Part shown: positions 31,601-44,300 of the stretch, piece by piece
Layout: every line of letters begins with the position of its first letter
Position numbering within the stretch: the stretch's first letter is position 1
NCBI GenBank assembly: GCA_900491605.1
Contig: UESW01003900.1
Location: forward strand, 2,167,990 to 2,231,989
Reading direction: 5' to 3'
Length of the DNA stretch: 64,000 nt
Source: Calamus simplicifolius
Taxonomy: Eukaryota; Streptophyta; Magnoliopsida; Arecales; Arecaceae
Position numbers and translations under genes: made by a program
Notes under the pieces: model-generated
Database searches by the model: none
What the model was told of the DNA's origin: nothing
Seen by the model: the letters and a program-made list of their open reading frames with translations, nothing else

Positions 31601-34600
31601 ATCATTTACTATAAACCTGAGTTATAATATGTTAAGCTTGATGTTTCAACTTTCAAATGGTTGAAATATGGGAAATGAGTTTATAATATGTTAAGTTTAT
31701 GATGTATTTTAAAAGCATGTTTCATAATATGAGTTCAAAGCATGTTTAAAGTAAAGTATGAGCTTACAACATATTCTAAAGTATAGCGTGAGTTTCAAAA
31801 AAATGCATGAGCTTACAGTATGTTTTAAAGCAAAGCATGAGTTTAAAAGAAAAATATGAGTATACATGCATAGCAGTATTTCAAAGAATATATATTTGAT
31901 ATTGTGTCTTTTCATAGCATGCATCATATAAAGCATCGGGCATCTATGGGACTAATCACCTTATAGACTATGCCATAGCATAAGCATTGCATACTATTTT
32001 GAGTCAGCACCTCTTTGGGATTCGATTGTATAATGATCCCAAGGCCAGGGTGAGTGTAAGCTAGACCAAGCCCAATGGGACAAAGAATTATAGCTCAATA
32101 ATGAGTTTAGTTATTATATAGCCTGAGAGGGCTCAGAGATTAGCCCAAGGAAGGAGCAAACAAAAGGCTCAAAGAAAAGGAGCAAGCTCACCTGCTGAGA
32201 TGAATCGCACATTAAGGGGCACTGTGTTGTGGGAATCCTTGAGCTACAGTTACTCACTTGCTGATAGTACACCTGCAAGAGGACGACTATAGAATTGTAC
32301 CTTAGAGGCAGCACACATAGCCCAGCATCATGAGATTTTGAAAAAGGTTGCATTGTATTTTAAAAGGCCTATGGGCAAAGCATACCCCAGTGGGGGAAAG
32401 TTTTTTTTTTTTTAAAAAAGAAAGGTCGATGGATTAGAAAGTTTTAAAAGAGAAAAGCTGGGCTACGAAAAAAGCAGGTCCTAGCGAGGGACAAGAAAGT
32501 ATATACCAATTTCAGAAAAGCATCTATATGTTTTATAAAGAAAAGCAACATGCATGTTTTACACGGATGATTTATTTTTCTAGTGAAAAAATCATTGATG
32601 CATTATTTTAGTTTGAATCATATTATTGGAAGCATAAGCTAACTTATGAGTTTTCTCTTATCATTTAAAAAAGATGTATTTATTTATCTGCGTGATTATT
32701 TTTTCAGTGAAAAAATAGTTGTTGCAGCATGTCAAATGGAGTTATATTACTGAAAGCATAAGTTATATTATATATTTTCTATTATCATATTCAAAAGTTA
32801 CCTTGGTTTACTCATGTTATACACTGTTAGTATACAATTAAAATGATGATTTTATTCTTAATTTTTTCATTGTTAGATGGTTGTTCAATTACTGAAACTT
32901 AGGTCTCACCCTTCTACTATTAAATATTTTTTCTTATAGATCAGTGAAAGCTAGTTGGCAAGCTAGAAGATTGACCTTAGTTGCATAATTTATAATAGAT
33001 TGTCAACTTGGACAAGTCTGATTGGATGTAAATGAATCTGGGTGTATATTTGTATATTGAGATAGTATAGAAATAATCATGTATGGATGTATATATTTAT
33101 AACCCTGTGATGTAACTTAGACTTGAATTGGATGTGAGAAAAGACTTATATTATGAAATCAATTGTGAATGTGATCTCTTTTATCAGTATGGTGAAGAAA
33201 AGATTTAAATTGTTTATTGTTTGTAAAACTGAATATAAGGATATTGTTTTATCTGAGCAGGGTTAAATTAGTTGTGATTTGATCTTTGAGAAATGCATAA
33301 ATTAAATGAGTAGGTTGAAAGTTTTTATTAGGATGAAAGTTTTGTATATAACTTATGGCAATTGGATAGGGTTTACTAAGACTTTGTGGTGTATAATATA
33401 AAGGCTAATCAAACATCACTTGATTTTGATAGATTATCATGTTGTCAGGAAAGGGACCCGACATAACCGCTCTCTTAAATAAGTCCTAAAGAGAAAATGA
33501 GAGAATAAAATAACTACAAGGGCTTTGTAAGAGAGGGAGGGATGGGAACAGTAGATAGTGTGGTAGATGGATTACAATGGTTTGTTGAAAAGTTGTAAGT
33601 TGGCTGTAATACTTCATCATTAAATGGTCTTATTTTTTTTTATTATTCTTGAAATATAATATTTTAAAAATATAATGATTATTAGTGATACTTGAAATAA
33701 TAGATCCCAATAAACTTCTTTATGATATTTGGATCAAATGGATAATAAAATTAAATGATGCTACAATCAAATATATATGAATTTAGTAAGCACATGATGC
33801 ACATCCACGTGCCAAGACTTAGCAACTAAAATTGTAAGCCCAAGATAAGCCCAAAGGCTAAGTCTTGCCTACCATAACATGGAATAATTGGTGAACTTTG
33901 TTCCATATGCAAGGCACCATTAATAATAATTATTTTTAGCCCTTAAAATGGTAATAATGCAATTAATTTTCATTATAAAAATAATATTTTTAATAAATTC
34001 CCTATAATCTAAATGGTTTAAATTTAAAAATCAACTACTTTATTTTTTTGCTATGAGAGCAGAGATAAGTTAATTAGTATTTAAATATTATTTAAATATA
34101 AGAATATATTATTAATATATAAAATTTTTATAATTAGTATAATAGGAAAGAAAAAAAAGCATTGAAAAGGAGACCAGAAAGTTATCAAAAAAAAAAAAAA
34201 AAAAAAGATGAGAAGTTTTCTTTGTTAAGGAATAAAAATTACTTCTACGACCTAACAGAAGTCTTTACTATAAAAAAAATTATTTAATTTGAATTCACAT
34301 CAATCTTACTTTTTTTTTTTTTAATAAAATTTTATTTACTTTTAATTTATAGCTTCGAATCAATAAAAATATTTAAAATTTAGAAACTCTCTCAATTTAA
34401 AATTAAAAATTACAACTTAATTTAAATTTAATAATATAAAATTTTTAAAAAATATTGTTCATATTTTTTAAATTTAAAATTGAAATTATAAATAGCGGTC
34501 AGTGCATTGCAAGGCATATTTTTTATTTTTAGAATTTAAATTACATAATTTACATTGACATGTGTATAATAAAATTTAAATTACAGCCGCATATACCTAT
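31601..34600. other. AT-rich intergenic sequence without genes
   Basis: 31620-31900 has loose repeats of AAAGCATGAGTTT words. 31930-32480 resembles LTR-type non-coding sequence but no ends are visible. 32560-32790 is a degenerate tandem pair. 33000-34600 is very AT-rich with A and T runs (34187-34206, 34310-34322). No coding region or RNA gene supported. Confidence 0.6.
32560..32790. repeat. Degenerate tandem pair, about 120 bp each
   Basis: GATTTATTTTTCTAGTGAAAAAATCATTG... and GATTATTTTTTCAGTGAAAAAATAGTTG... both continue into a GAAGCATAAG or GAAAGCATAAG and TTTTCTCTTATCAT / TTTTCTATTATCAT segment. Confidence 0.6.
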
Positions 34601-34623
34601 TTATTTATTTAAAAGCCGCAACC

Positions 34624-34629
34624 GGCCCA
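34624..34629 (-). promoter_or_regulatory. Site II-type element (TGGGCC on the minus strand)
   Basis: GGCCCA upstream of the LARP1 leader. TGGGCC/T elements together with telo boxes typify promoters of plant translation and growth genes (TCP targets). Confidence 0.45.
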
Positions 34630-34776
34630 GATTTGAAGGCAGTGCTGTGCTCACTGGCACTGCCCAGTGCCCAGCGACGTTTGCAAACGGCAGCGTAAGA
34701 GATTCTCGATTGATGTAAAATCCCGACCGCGTGTTTTATCCCTTTTCCAACTCGCAAGACTGTCACTCTCCTTCCA

Positions 34777-34785
34777 AAACCCTAA
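34777..34785 (+). promoter_or_regulatory. Telo box AAACCCTAA
   Basis: AAACCCTAA 172 bp before the LARP1 start codon, followed by a related AAAAACCCTC at 34803. Telo boxes near the transcription start are a trait of plant ribosomal-protein and translation-factor genes. The neighbouring pyrimidine-rich stretch is a plausible start region, but the start site cannot be read from sequence. Confidence 0.55.
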
Positions 34786-34838
34786 GCTCGCCTTCCGACC
34801 GCCAAAAACCCTCGCGTGGCGTTCCCTTAGAGGCGGAG

Positions 34839-34889
34839 ATGATAGTGATGCACCGATTCCTCGGAGATCGGCGCGAATCTAGTCCCTAG
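34839..34889 (+). other. Upstream ORF 1 of LARP1 (16 codons)
   Basis: ATG 34839 to TAG 34887-34889 (MIVMHRFLGDRRESSP). If transcription starts near the telo box, this lies in the 5' leader. It ends one base before the next upstream ATG. Confidence 0.5.
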
Positions 34890-34931
34890 ATGCGCGAGCT
34901 CGTTCGTGCGGTACGGTCCCTTACACGCTAG
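34890..34931 (+). other. Upstream ORF 2 of LARP1 (13 codons)
   Basis: ATG 34890 to TAG 34929-34931 (MRELVRAVRSLTR), starting directly at the stop of uORF 1 (TAGATG) and ending 25 bases before the main ATG. Confidence 0.5.
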
Positions 34932-34956
34932 ATCTCCCCCCAAACAGCCTCTGGCG

Positions 34957-35304
34957 ATGGAGAGCGACCCCGTGGCGGCGGCCGCCGGCGGTGATCCCGT
35001 CGAGGCCCCTGAGGGCGGGGCTGCGGAGATCGTGGCGGAGGACGGCGCGACGGCGAGGTCGCCCTGGAGGGTGCCAGCGGCGCTGCTGGCGACAGGTAAC
35101 AGGACCGAGGGCCCGGGGATGGGGGCCGAGTCGTGGCCGGTGCTAACGGACTCCAAGGCGAAGGGTGGCGCTGATACTGCTGGTACAAGGCCGGCTTCGC
35201 CGGTTGTGCCGCGACCGCAGGCAGCGGCGACGGTACCCGCAGCGGGGAATGTGGGCCCGGTTCCGAGAAACGGGCCACCACCGCCACCGCCTCTTCCATC
35301 GCAG
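34957..35304 (+). CDS. LARP1: LARP1 exon 1 (116 codons, GC-rich)
   Basis: Starts at ATG 34957 and ends CCATCGCAG before GTCGGT, phase 0. Strong Ala/Gly/Pro bias (AAAAGG, GPPPPPPLP) and high GC, unlike every later exon; such a 5' GC peak is common in monocot genes. Contains SWPVLTDSK, a conserved LARP1 N-terminal patch. Confidence 0.85.
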
Positions 35305-38300
35305 GTCGGTTTTTCATTTCTCGTTTTTCTGGCGGTGGAATTGATCCCAGGTTTGGTCATCATCATCAGTTAAAATTAATTGATTTTGGGTGGTAGACTT
35401 GGCTTTATTGTTTGGACTTTGGTTTATTGAATCGCAATGTGCTGCGTTGTGAAAGAAAAGATTAATGGAGAAACGGAAAGACAAATGGAAAGGGGATCAA
35501 GAAACTATTGATTAAATTAAACTCGCACATTCAAGATTAGCTGGGGGTTCTCTATGTGTTGGTGACAGAAGTTTACTAGTGTTCATGTTCAATTTTTATG
35601 TAAGTTCTTCTTTCTTACTATATCCTGTTGAAAGCATAGTTTTAAGCCTACCTAAAATTTTAAATTCACAATAAAGGAAGACGTCTTCTCTATTTCTTTT
35701 TAACTGTTCTTAATTCTAGATGTAGTTGGAATATAATATTGGTATTGATAGACATCGCTCTTCTTGTATGTCCATATTTGCATTCATCTTGTTGAATGTA
35801 CTATTATAGAGATAATTTACTAGAACCCTTGATAAGTAATTTTATACGTGGGAAGTTAGACTTTTGTCCAACTGAAGCTGGGATTTGTATACTTTGCTCT
35901 TCTTGTATGTCCATATTTGCATTCATCTTGTTGAATGTACTATTATAGAGATAATTTACTAGAACCCTTGATAGGTAATTTTATACTTGGGAAGTTAGAC
36001 TTTTGTCCAACTGAAGCTGGGATTTGCATACTTTCTATGGCACACCCATTATTGAATTGTGAATTTGCTATTGAGTTAATTGGGCTGCCATGAACTGTGT
36101 CATCTGGAAAATTTTCTTTAGACCTTTCTTTTTCATGGTTCTCTAAAAGTGCAGATTTTCATGTCTTTATTATTATAAGGCCTGTTCCTCTTATAAGTGA
36201 AAAGAATGTCTGAAGTCAGATTTCAATTTGTTATTTGACTAAATGTCTGTTACTGGGTTGATCAAAGCTTACAATTTTTTCCATTGGGATCTTTTTTGCA
36301 TTGCCTTTTGTGTTATGATTGATGATTGTGCATTATAGGGGATGACACTGAACTTAGTGCTACTGTATCTCATCACGTTGCTATGCTTATTTGTCTCATG
36401 AATTATGATCATACATGCATTGAAATGATGTAACTTACAAAATGCTCTTTTGAATTGTATTATAACTTTAGTGCATTTTAAAGTTACTAATCCACCTATA
36501 TTTCTAGGACATAGACCACTGTAGAACTCAGCTGACATTCAACAGATGGGTGGATTACCTTTTTTAATTAGTATGAATTCTGCATTCTTATATTAGAGAT
36601 ATTTTGCTCTTGAATTTTCTTTATTTGCTCCTACTTTCTGGTGTTATGTGTGGCTTGTTTTGTCCTGTTGTCTATCAGTTTTAATGCTAACAGGCATAAC
36701 ATGCAATTTATAGGATTTTTTGTTTTATTTTTAATCATGATAAAATTTGAACTCAGTTTATTTAAATCATATGTTTGTTAGTTAATGGTAATAACTGAAC
36801 TGGGGGATGTTTGCTGTTGGTATAAGCATAGTGGGCTGTATGATAGTCATTAAGGGCATGGTGATTGGGAATGCGGTGAATGAATGTGCAAAGACATTGT
36901 TTGTGTCTTCACTGTGAAGGCATACAAGTAGGAACATGTAAGTTAACTCTATAGTTGATAACAAAAAGAAAATATCATAGATACAAGAGTGTATATATTA
37001 AAGATTTAACTCTGCAAGTGTATAAAGTTGATTGTTCATCTAGATTTAACAATATGCTATTAAATGTCTTTGTGGGTAAGAATGTTATGGCGTAGGAAGA
37101 TATACAGCCATATTGCACTGTGTTAGAAATCAGATGCTGAGATAAATGCCTAATAACAGTTAAAAATGAGTGAATAAGTGAAAGATTAAGAGTGGCAAGA
37201 GTATATTGTGGAAAATATTTTGGAATTTTTCTAGGGCAAATATTCAACTAAAAAACCCCCAAACTAAATATAAGTGCATCTAGGAGTTCTACTTTCAACC
37301 ATATGCCTGGTAAAACTAGGAGGGATAAATTTCGTATTTGGATTTCTGCTAGAAGAAGCGAGAGTGTATGATAGAACTGAAAAAATAATCTGCCTCAGAT
37401 GGTTTGGGCATCTGAAAGTTCTGAAACACATGTTACAGAGTCCTTAGTTGCTGCCAGGATGGTTTCAATTACAGGCTGAAAGGTTAAAGTAAAAAGGAGT
37501 AGAAGACTGAAGAAGAGTTAAATTATAGGAATAAAAATGATGAGTAGCAATACAGGAGCAAATAGTAGAAAGTGAGCCTGTTCCCTTGATTTTGATGAGT
37601 GACCACTATAGAGTTTCATATTATGTCTAGGATACTTATTTTGAGCATGAAGGGAGGCTCTGGTTACTAAGGCTTCAGATATGAGAATCCGAATAGTACA
37701 ACTTCGGAAAGCGGGTGCACTTTTATTTAGGATTTGCATGCGCTATTATCAGGATTTTACAATGCACAATTGAATACTTTGTTTCAGATAAAAATGACCC
37801 TTAGCAAGTGTGATCAGATCCCTGATCAGGATGGATTGAGACTGTCTATTCAGAATTGGATCATAAAATCTTGTAGTGGATATATGGTAGCTATCTGTCA
37901 CTTTGAGCACATAGGGTCCTACAATATATTTAGTTTGCATGTCTAGGGCTGAGAGAGAATGCTTATGACTTGGGCAATCCAATGGTAAAGCTTCTCCTAC
38001 CTTTAGCTTCCTATTCCTCTTTTTGTAAATATTGCCTCAGGTCTGATTCTTATATTGTGTCAACTTTGATGGCTATGATTCATATTGAAACCCAACACTC
38101 TTTGCAACATTCTCAAGTTGTAATATGCTTGTTTTTAAGCTCGTGGCATTCTTTCGTTGGTGGTTTTTAGAGCTCAGACAATTGGAAGTTGACTGTCAGA
38201 TCCAACTTTTGCTGTAGTGTGTAAGCCACCAAGGAGTATTAATATAGACAAGCATTTGATTGGGAATGATGACCTTTGTAGAGTATAAATTTGGTTGAAC

Positions 38301-41300
38301 GTATATAGTTTACTACTGAAAAGTAATGCCAATCTTTTATTCAAATGTAAGATATTTTATTAACTCCAACTTTGCTGCTCAATAATCTATTAACATTTAT
38401 TTTTAAAACTTCCAGTGATAGTATAGGGCTGTCACTGTGATATGCAGATCCATACCTGCCCTGTACCTCATCTATCGTCCATAATTAGGCCTTTGTACTT
38501 TTTTGAGGCCAAGTGCCGATCTACTAATATTTTAGCCGACCAGAACCCAATTAGACTCAACCTGAGCACAAAACTAACCTTTTTCATTGGTGTCATTCTT
38601 GTTGGTTTGCACTCTTATAAGTCATGCCTTTGGGCAGTCTGGCTGATGGGACAGTTAAGCAAGTTGAAGGCCAGCTAATTGTATCAATGAACCTCTAGCA
38701 TGCATTTGACACTTTCTGAATACACACGTGTGCACATGTCAAGTCAAGCTTCCTGGAAACATCCATAATATAACCCAGATTGTTTCCTTCAGAAGTTGTA
38801 TCTGTAATTATATCCTATGGTGGACTTCTAAATCACACCTATTTCCAATTTCCTAGACTTTGAGAACTTTTACTGTTGAAGTAGGCTGTCTAAATACTTT
38901 CAGTGGAAATTATTTTGCAGAATAAATGCATTAACTGCATCTGCATGTTTTTCTGGTTCTGTTTCTGATGACTCACTACTTCTAGGATGTTTCTCTGTTC
39001 TTCTGGTCCTGATTTTTGTTGGTATGGTAAGGAAGATTTTTCTTAAAAAAATTGATGCAAGGATTTCTGTAATACGCTTCAACTGTTGGTTTGCCGGAGG
39101 ATTCTAACTGAAGCATTCTTTCTAGATAAATATTCTAAAATAGCAAATTTAGATCTTGTATCTGGTTGTTAATCTTTACAATGCTGAAATTTTATGATTA
39201 TATGATATTGAGATAAACTATATGGCTTATTTGGTTGTTTATACCAGAGTCCAAATTGCAGAGTTGATATTAAGGTCTAAACTCATATCATTGTAATCTG
39301 GATCATAAACTGGTTAGATCAAAATGATTGTATTTTTCAATTTCACTTTAAAACAAGAAGCAGCAATTGTTTTGATTACTTTCTAACTTAATATTTCTTT
39401 TTTGCTTCTTGTACTTTCATGACATTTACAATTTTGTAATCACTGCTATCTTTGTTCTTCTCTCCCTCTTTCTTTAAAAATATGAAATCATGAAATTAAT
39501 AAGATTATAACTATCTGATATTTGTCCTACTTTTCTTGAAAAAAATCAAAATGATGCAATGTGCTAGATGAATGATAGGCTACCTATGAGTTAACAGTTC
39601 CTAAGAAGTGATCTAGTAGTGAACTCAGATGTGTTTAATTGACAAAGGAATATAACATAGATGAGCAATTGTGCTGGTGAATCTCCGTAGTTAGAGGGAA
39701 CATAAGGATTGGTTTTGAAGGAGTTTAAGAACCACCTCAACCATGAACTATGGAAAACTAGCTGTATAATGGAGATCATTTACTTTTTTTTTTTTCCCTT
39801 TTTCCTGGAAGATATTGATAAAGATATTGTGGTGATCCATGAACTTCTAATTATTGCTACAATGCCAAAGATCACAACTTGTTGTGTTTTTTATAGTATT
39901 GAACATTTTGTTGCTTCAACAATAGCTTACTGATTTCATGAGCTGCAGTTGCTTTTGTTTTGTAGAAATCTTAATGCACAATGCTTATGGAATGATTATT
40001 TTTCAGGGATCAATTGGGATGCGTAAATCTGATGGATTTGGAAGCGGTACTCCTTCCAGTAGGCATCATCCACAGCACCCTCATAAACATGGTCCCAAGC
40101 GTAATGCTCCTACAAATGGTGTGCCATCGTTTCCTGTACCCTTGCCATACCACCAACCAGGTCAACAGATGTTATACCCTGTTGTACCATCTCCACCTCT
40201 GATGGTTCATGAGTATCCCTATCAGCCTTGTTCTGTACCATTTCCTAATGGTGAACCACATATTGTAAAATCTGGATGTGAAACTCCCTTGCCGGCTTTT
40301 ATTCCAACTGGTCATGCTGGAGGAAATGATGGTAACAGAAATTTCCACCCACCACCTCGAGGAGATCCAAATGCATGGCGCCACATTGCCAGCAATTTTG
40401 GCAGCAGACCACATAATAGTCATGAACCTGGTAGCCATTTCAACCAGACATGGCGTAATCAACGGGCTTTGAATCCAAGAAACACCATAAATATGCCACA
40501 TGGTATTGGACCCAGGACTTTCATCAGGCCAGTTCCACAATTTTTTGGTCCAGCTCCAGGGTTCATTAGTGGACCTGGTTATCCTGGTTATGTCTTTAAC
40601 TCAAGCATTATGAATTCCATTTGTGACTTGAGTTTCTGTTCTTGTACCTCTCGAGTTTTCCCTTGTCATAAAATAATAATGCTCAAACTGCAGGTCCTGC
40701 TCCTCCCTTGTTTTACGTTTCTGCTGCTCCTCTTGAAATGATGAGGGGTCCTCCTCGTTTTATTTCACATCCTCCCCCTCCTGCATATCCTATTCTGGCA
40801 CCAGAGGTGCTAGCCTTGAGGGCTAATGTAGTAAAACAAATCGAATACTATTTCAGGTTGGTCAATTTTAATTTATGCTGCATTTTATTCTTTAAACCAA
40901 CAAGCAGCTAATCATTGCGGTTTCATGCACAACCATTGGAAGGAGCCAACATTTCATTTTGTTATTCTGGGTTCTCTCATTTACTAGCATGCACAGCATG
41001 TTTGGGTCCATGGTCCAGTTGGTTATTTAGCATATATGTAACCTTGAAATGATGCAAGCAGTCCAGTATTATCAATCAGAATGAAGTAAGTTGATGATTT
41101 CATATTGAAAGTGATTTATTTTGTCCAGTATAAGATGTTAGTCTGCTTCTAAAAGAAAGACCGAGTTTTCTTAATCAACATGCTTTCACAATTTGTGTAC
41201 CCAAAAGTTTCCCTAGCTAACAAACTTTCACTATAAGTAACTTGACTAACATGCTTTCACGACGTGTGTGTACACCTCAAAGATCCCCTAATCAATAAGC

Positions 41301-44300
41301 TTTCTGAGAGTGAGAGTGAGAGGGATCACGTGACTTGGCTAGATTCAAGAAATTCTCCTCTTAAATCTTATTAAGTCTAGATTTGCATGTTGGGGATCTC
41401 ACATCGATGATCCATGCCATTGGTTGTGATCTACTATTTATAAATTGCTTATGTATGAAAAAGTCATGTGTTTTGGAGACCTTTGGTCGATGCATCAAGA
41501 GATCAAAAAAATATATGCTATTTATGTTATCTAAATTGTACAATTTTTTAATCACTTGATGCATTAGCTAGTGATCTCCAAATCACATGATTTTTGGTTT
41601 GTTTATAGGTTAAATGTATCCAATGGCTCAAATCATCGATATAGGACTCTCATGGTCCAATTCAAAAATAGGTTTCACTTTATAAGAACTATACTAGGTG
41701 CAACTCACACGTGCACTTTTATGTGTGTGCTTGTGTGTGCTTGAAAGAAAGAGAGAGAGAGAAAGAGAGAGAGAGAGAGTATATTTATTTGTGCGTGTAT
41801 GTATGTATATATGTGTACGTATATATGTGCACACTTATACATATGCATGTATATAAATGCAAAAACATATCCATAAACATATATGTATATATATGGATGT
41901 ATATGTATTTGAATATTTGTGTATATATATGTATATAGAATATGTGTATGTATGTACGTATATATATTATGCACACAATTTTGTGTATGTATGTATATGT
42001 ATATATGCACATGCATACATACTTACATACATGCGTATATTATGTTTCCTTTTTCACTCTTTATGCTATAATGGTCATTATCCTTGTTGCAGTGATGAGA
42101 ATTTGCAGAAGGACCCTTACTTGATATCATTACTGGATGAACAGGGATGGGTTTCTATATCTAAAATTGCAGACTTTAATAGGGTATGCTTTACCATGAT
42201 GCTAATTATTTTCAGAGTGGAACAGTCATGGTCCTTTGCATTTTATAATATATATTTATTTGATATTGGTTGAGAAAAAGAATTACCTTTTTGATGATTC
42301 CTATGTTCGACATCACAGGTTAAAAAAATGACAACAAACATACCCTTGATTCTGGATGCTTTGCGGAGCTCAGAGTTGATAGAAGTTCAGGTTATCATCT
42401 CTTTCCATTCTTGACTAATGTTCCATTCCAGTTTATATTTTTTATGCTTGTGTCATCTTTAAATGTTATTTGCTATTCCATTAGATTATCATGCCTTTTT
42501 TCTTTTTAAATATTAATTTGCAGGATGACCAGATAAGAAGGCAAAATGACTGGTCAAAGTGGATTCCCACATCAGCTCAACAGGCAGTTTCAACAAAATC
42601 TCAGTCTACAGAAGGCCAATCTCCTGTTGGTGTGGAAAAAAATGACTCTAATGGAAGTGATAATGGTGGCAACTCTGTTGAGAATAATGGTGGCCAGACT
42701 ACATGTAAAGATAGGGATGACTGTTTGCCCTCATTGAATGATTATTCTAAAGCAGAGGTTGAAAGTAGCATGGAGTGTAAGACAATGAAGGTGTTAACTG
42801 TTGGTGAATCACTAGCACGGAAAGGAGATAGTGAGGAAAGGGGCAAAGAATTAGCATCTGGACCATTTTTGGAAACCAAATGGGGGGAGCCTTGTGGTGA
42901 TTGTAGCTGTTTGTTAGACAAGGAATCTGTCAACAGCATTTCTGATGCTAAGTATAGCAGCATTGATATTTCTGTTAGATCTGAAAGTTCACAGGTAAAA
43001 ACCTATCCTTCCAGTATTGGCAATTCTGAACTTCAGGAAGTAAACACAAGATCAAATATGAGACCTGACATGCCAAGCCTTGGAGGTTCCTCTAATGGTA
43101 TCGTGAATAACGAGTCTCCTAGCTTTGCTGGGGAACAAAACACGTTCATGCTTGATGAAGAACTGGAATTAGAGCAGACAAGCCAAAAAGACCATCTTTC
43201 ATCAAACAAAAGGTATTCAATGATTCTTTTACTTTGTTATCCTTGAGCCATATGGCCATTATGTTCTAGGTCCATTGAATTTACAATAATCTTAGCTTAG
43301 CTTATAATCCTGTTGAATGCCCTGAATGCACAAATATAAAAATAATTAGGATGCATATCTTAAGCTATATGCATATTTGTTTGCAGTTATGTTCCTATAT
43401 CATTGCATCTATTAAATGATGATGGTCTTTTGCTTTTGTATACCTAGTCTGCTCAAGCACATTCTTGGTGGCTGTGTTTGGTATATGCTAGCCTTATCTT
43501 CAACATATCATTCTTAATATCTTCCGACCCAACTATAATAGAGGCTACTTGTTGCTTAACATTATAGTTGGTTGATATTAGCCACTTTTCATATGATAGA
43601 GCCAGGAAGATAATTAAGGCATGTATGACATCTTGTTTAAGCTATAAAGATACTAACACCACCCAATGGACGAGCTTATTTAAATGAGAATACCTGTTTT
43701 ACTAATAAGAAAAAATTGTAAATTTGAACAAGAATAACTTATGTTTCATCAAAAACTGAACCTCAACACACAGTTAACAGATTTTTATTGTATAAGTAGT
43801 TTGCAAGCTAATGTAGGTGATGTAGGTTTTTGGTCTTGGTCCATCACATTTGTGCTTGCTCGATAAACAAAGATTTTTTTCAATGGTAAGTAACTTGATA
43901 TATAAACAATCCCATTTTTTGGCTGCCATCTTTTCTTTTTTGGTTTAAAAATAATGATTATAAAGCAAAGGAGGCCTGGAAAAGGTGGTGAATTTGCTTA
44001 AGTTATGCGTAACCATAGATGGGTAGCAATTGTTGGTCAGTAATCAATAAAATTTTATACAGAGTTTCGCCTCAATTGTTGTGCATCAATCTAATATCTA
44101 AGAGAAGACTCTAGCCTTTTAAGGATGTTTGGGATGGACCCTGCTGGCCCTAACCTAAACTAAACTGTCTTGAATGGTTCCTTTTGTCTCCTCTCCTTTT
44201 TCCATTTCTCTCCTCTATCATGGTTACCACTTCCGTTTCCAACATTGAATCCTTCTTGGTTTCTCTGTGTCTTGCGGTATTTGCTCATTGGTGGGATCTG

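Larger units (their letters stand above)
35305..40006 (+). other. LARP1 intron 1 (4.7 kb)
   Basis: GTCGGT...TTTTTCAG. Holds a 139-bp tandem duplication (35757-36034) and a LINE RT C-terminal fragment (about 37300-37500). The rest is AT-rich and unremarkable. First introns of plant housekeeping genes often hold regulatory sequence, but I see no specific motif. Confidence 0.8.

Noticed and set aside
34827..35366. Long minus-strand frames opposite LARP1 exon 1
   Set aside because: GC-rich DNA has few stops; the + strand frame matches LARP1 and keeps phase with exon 2.
41705..42124. Open frames with Tyr/Ile/Val repeats in intron 3
   Set aside because: Translation of the TATG/TATA microsatellite.
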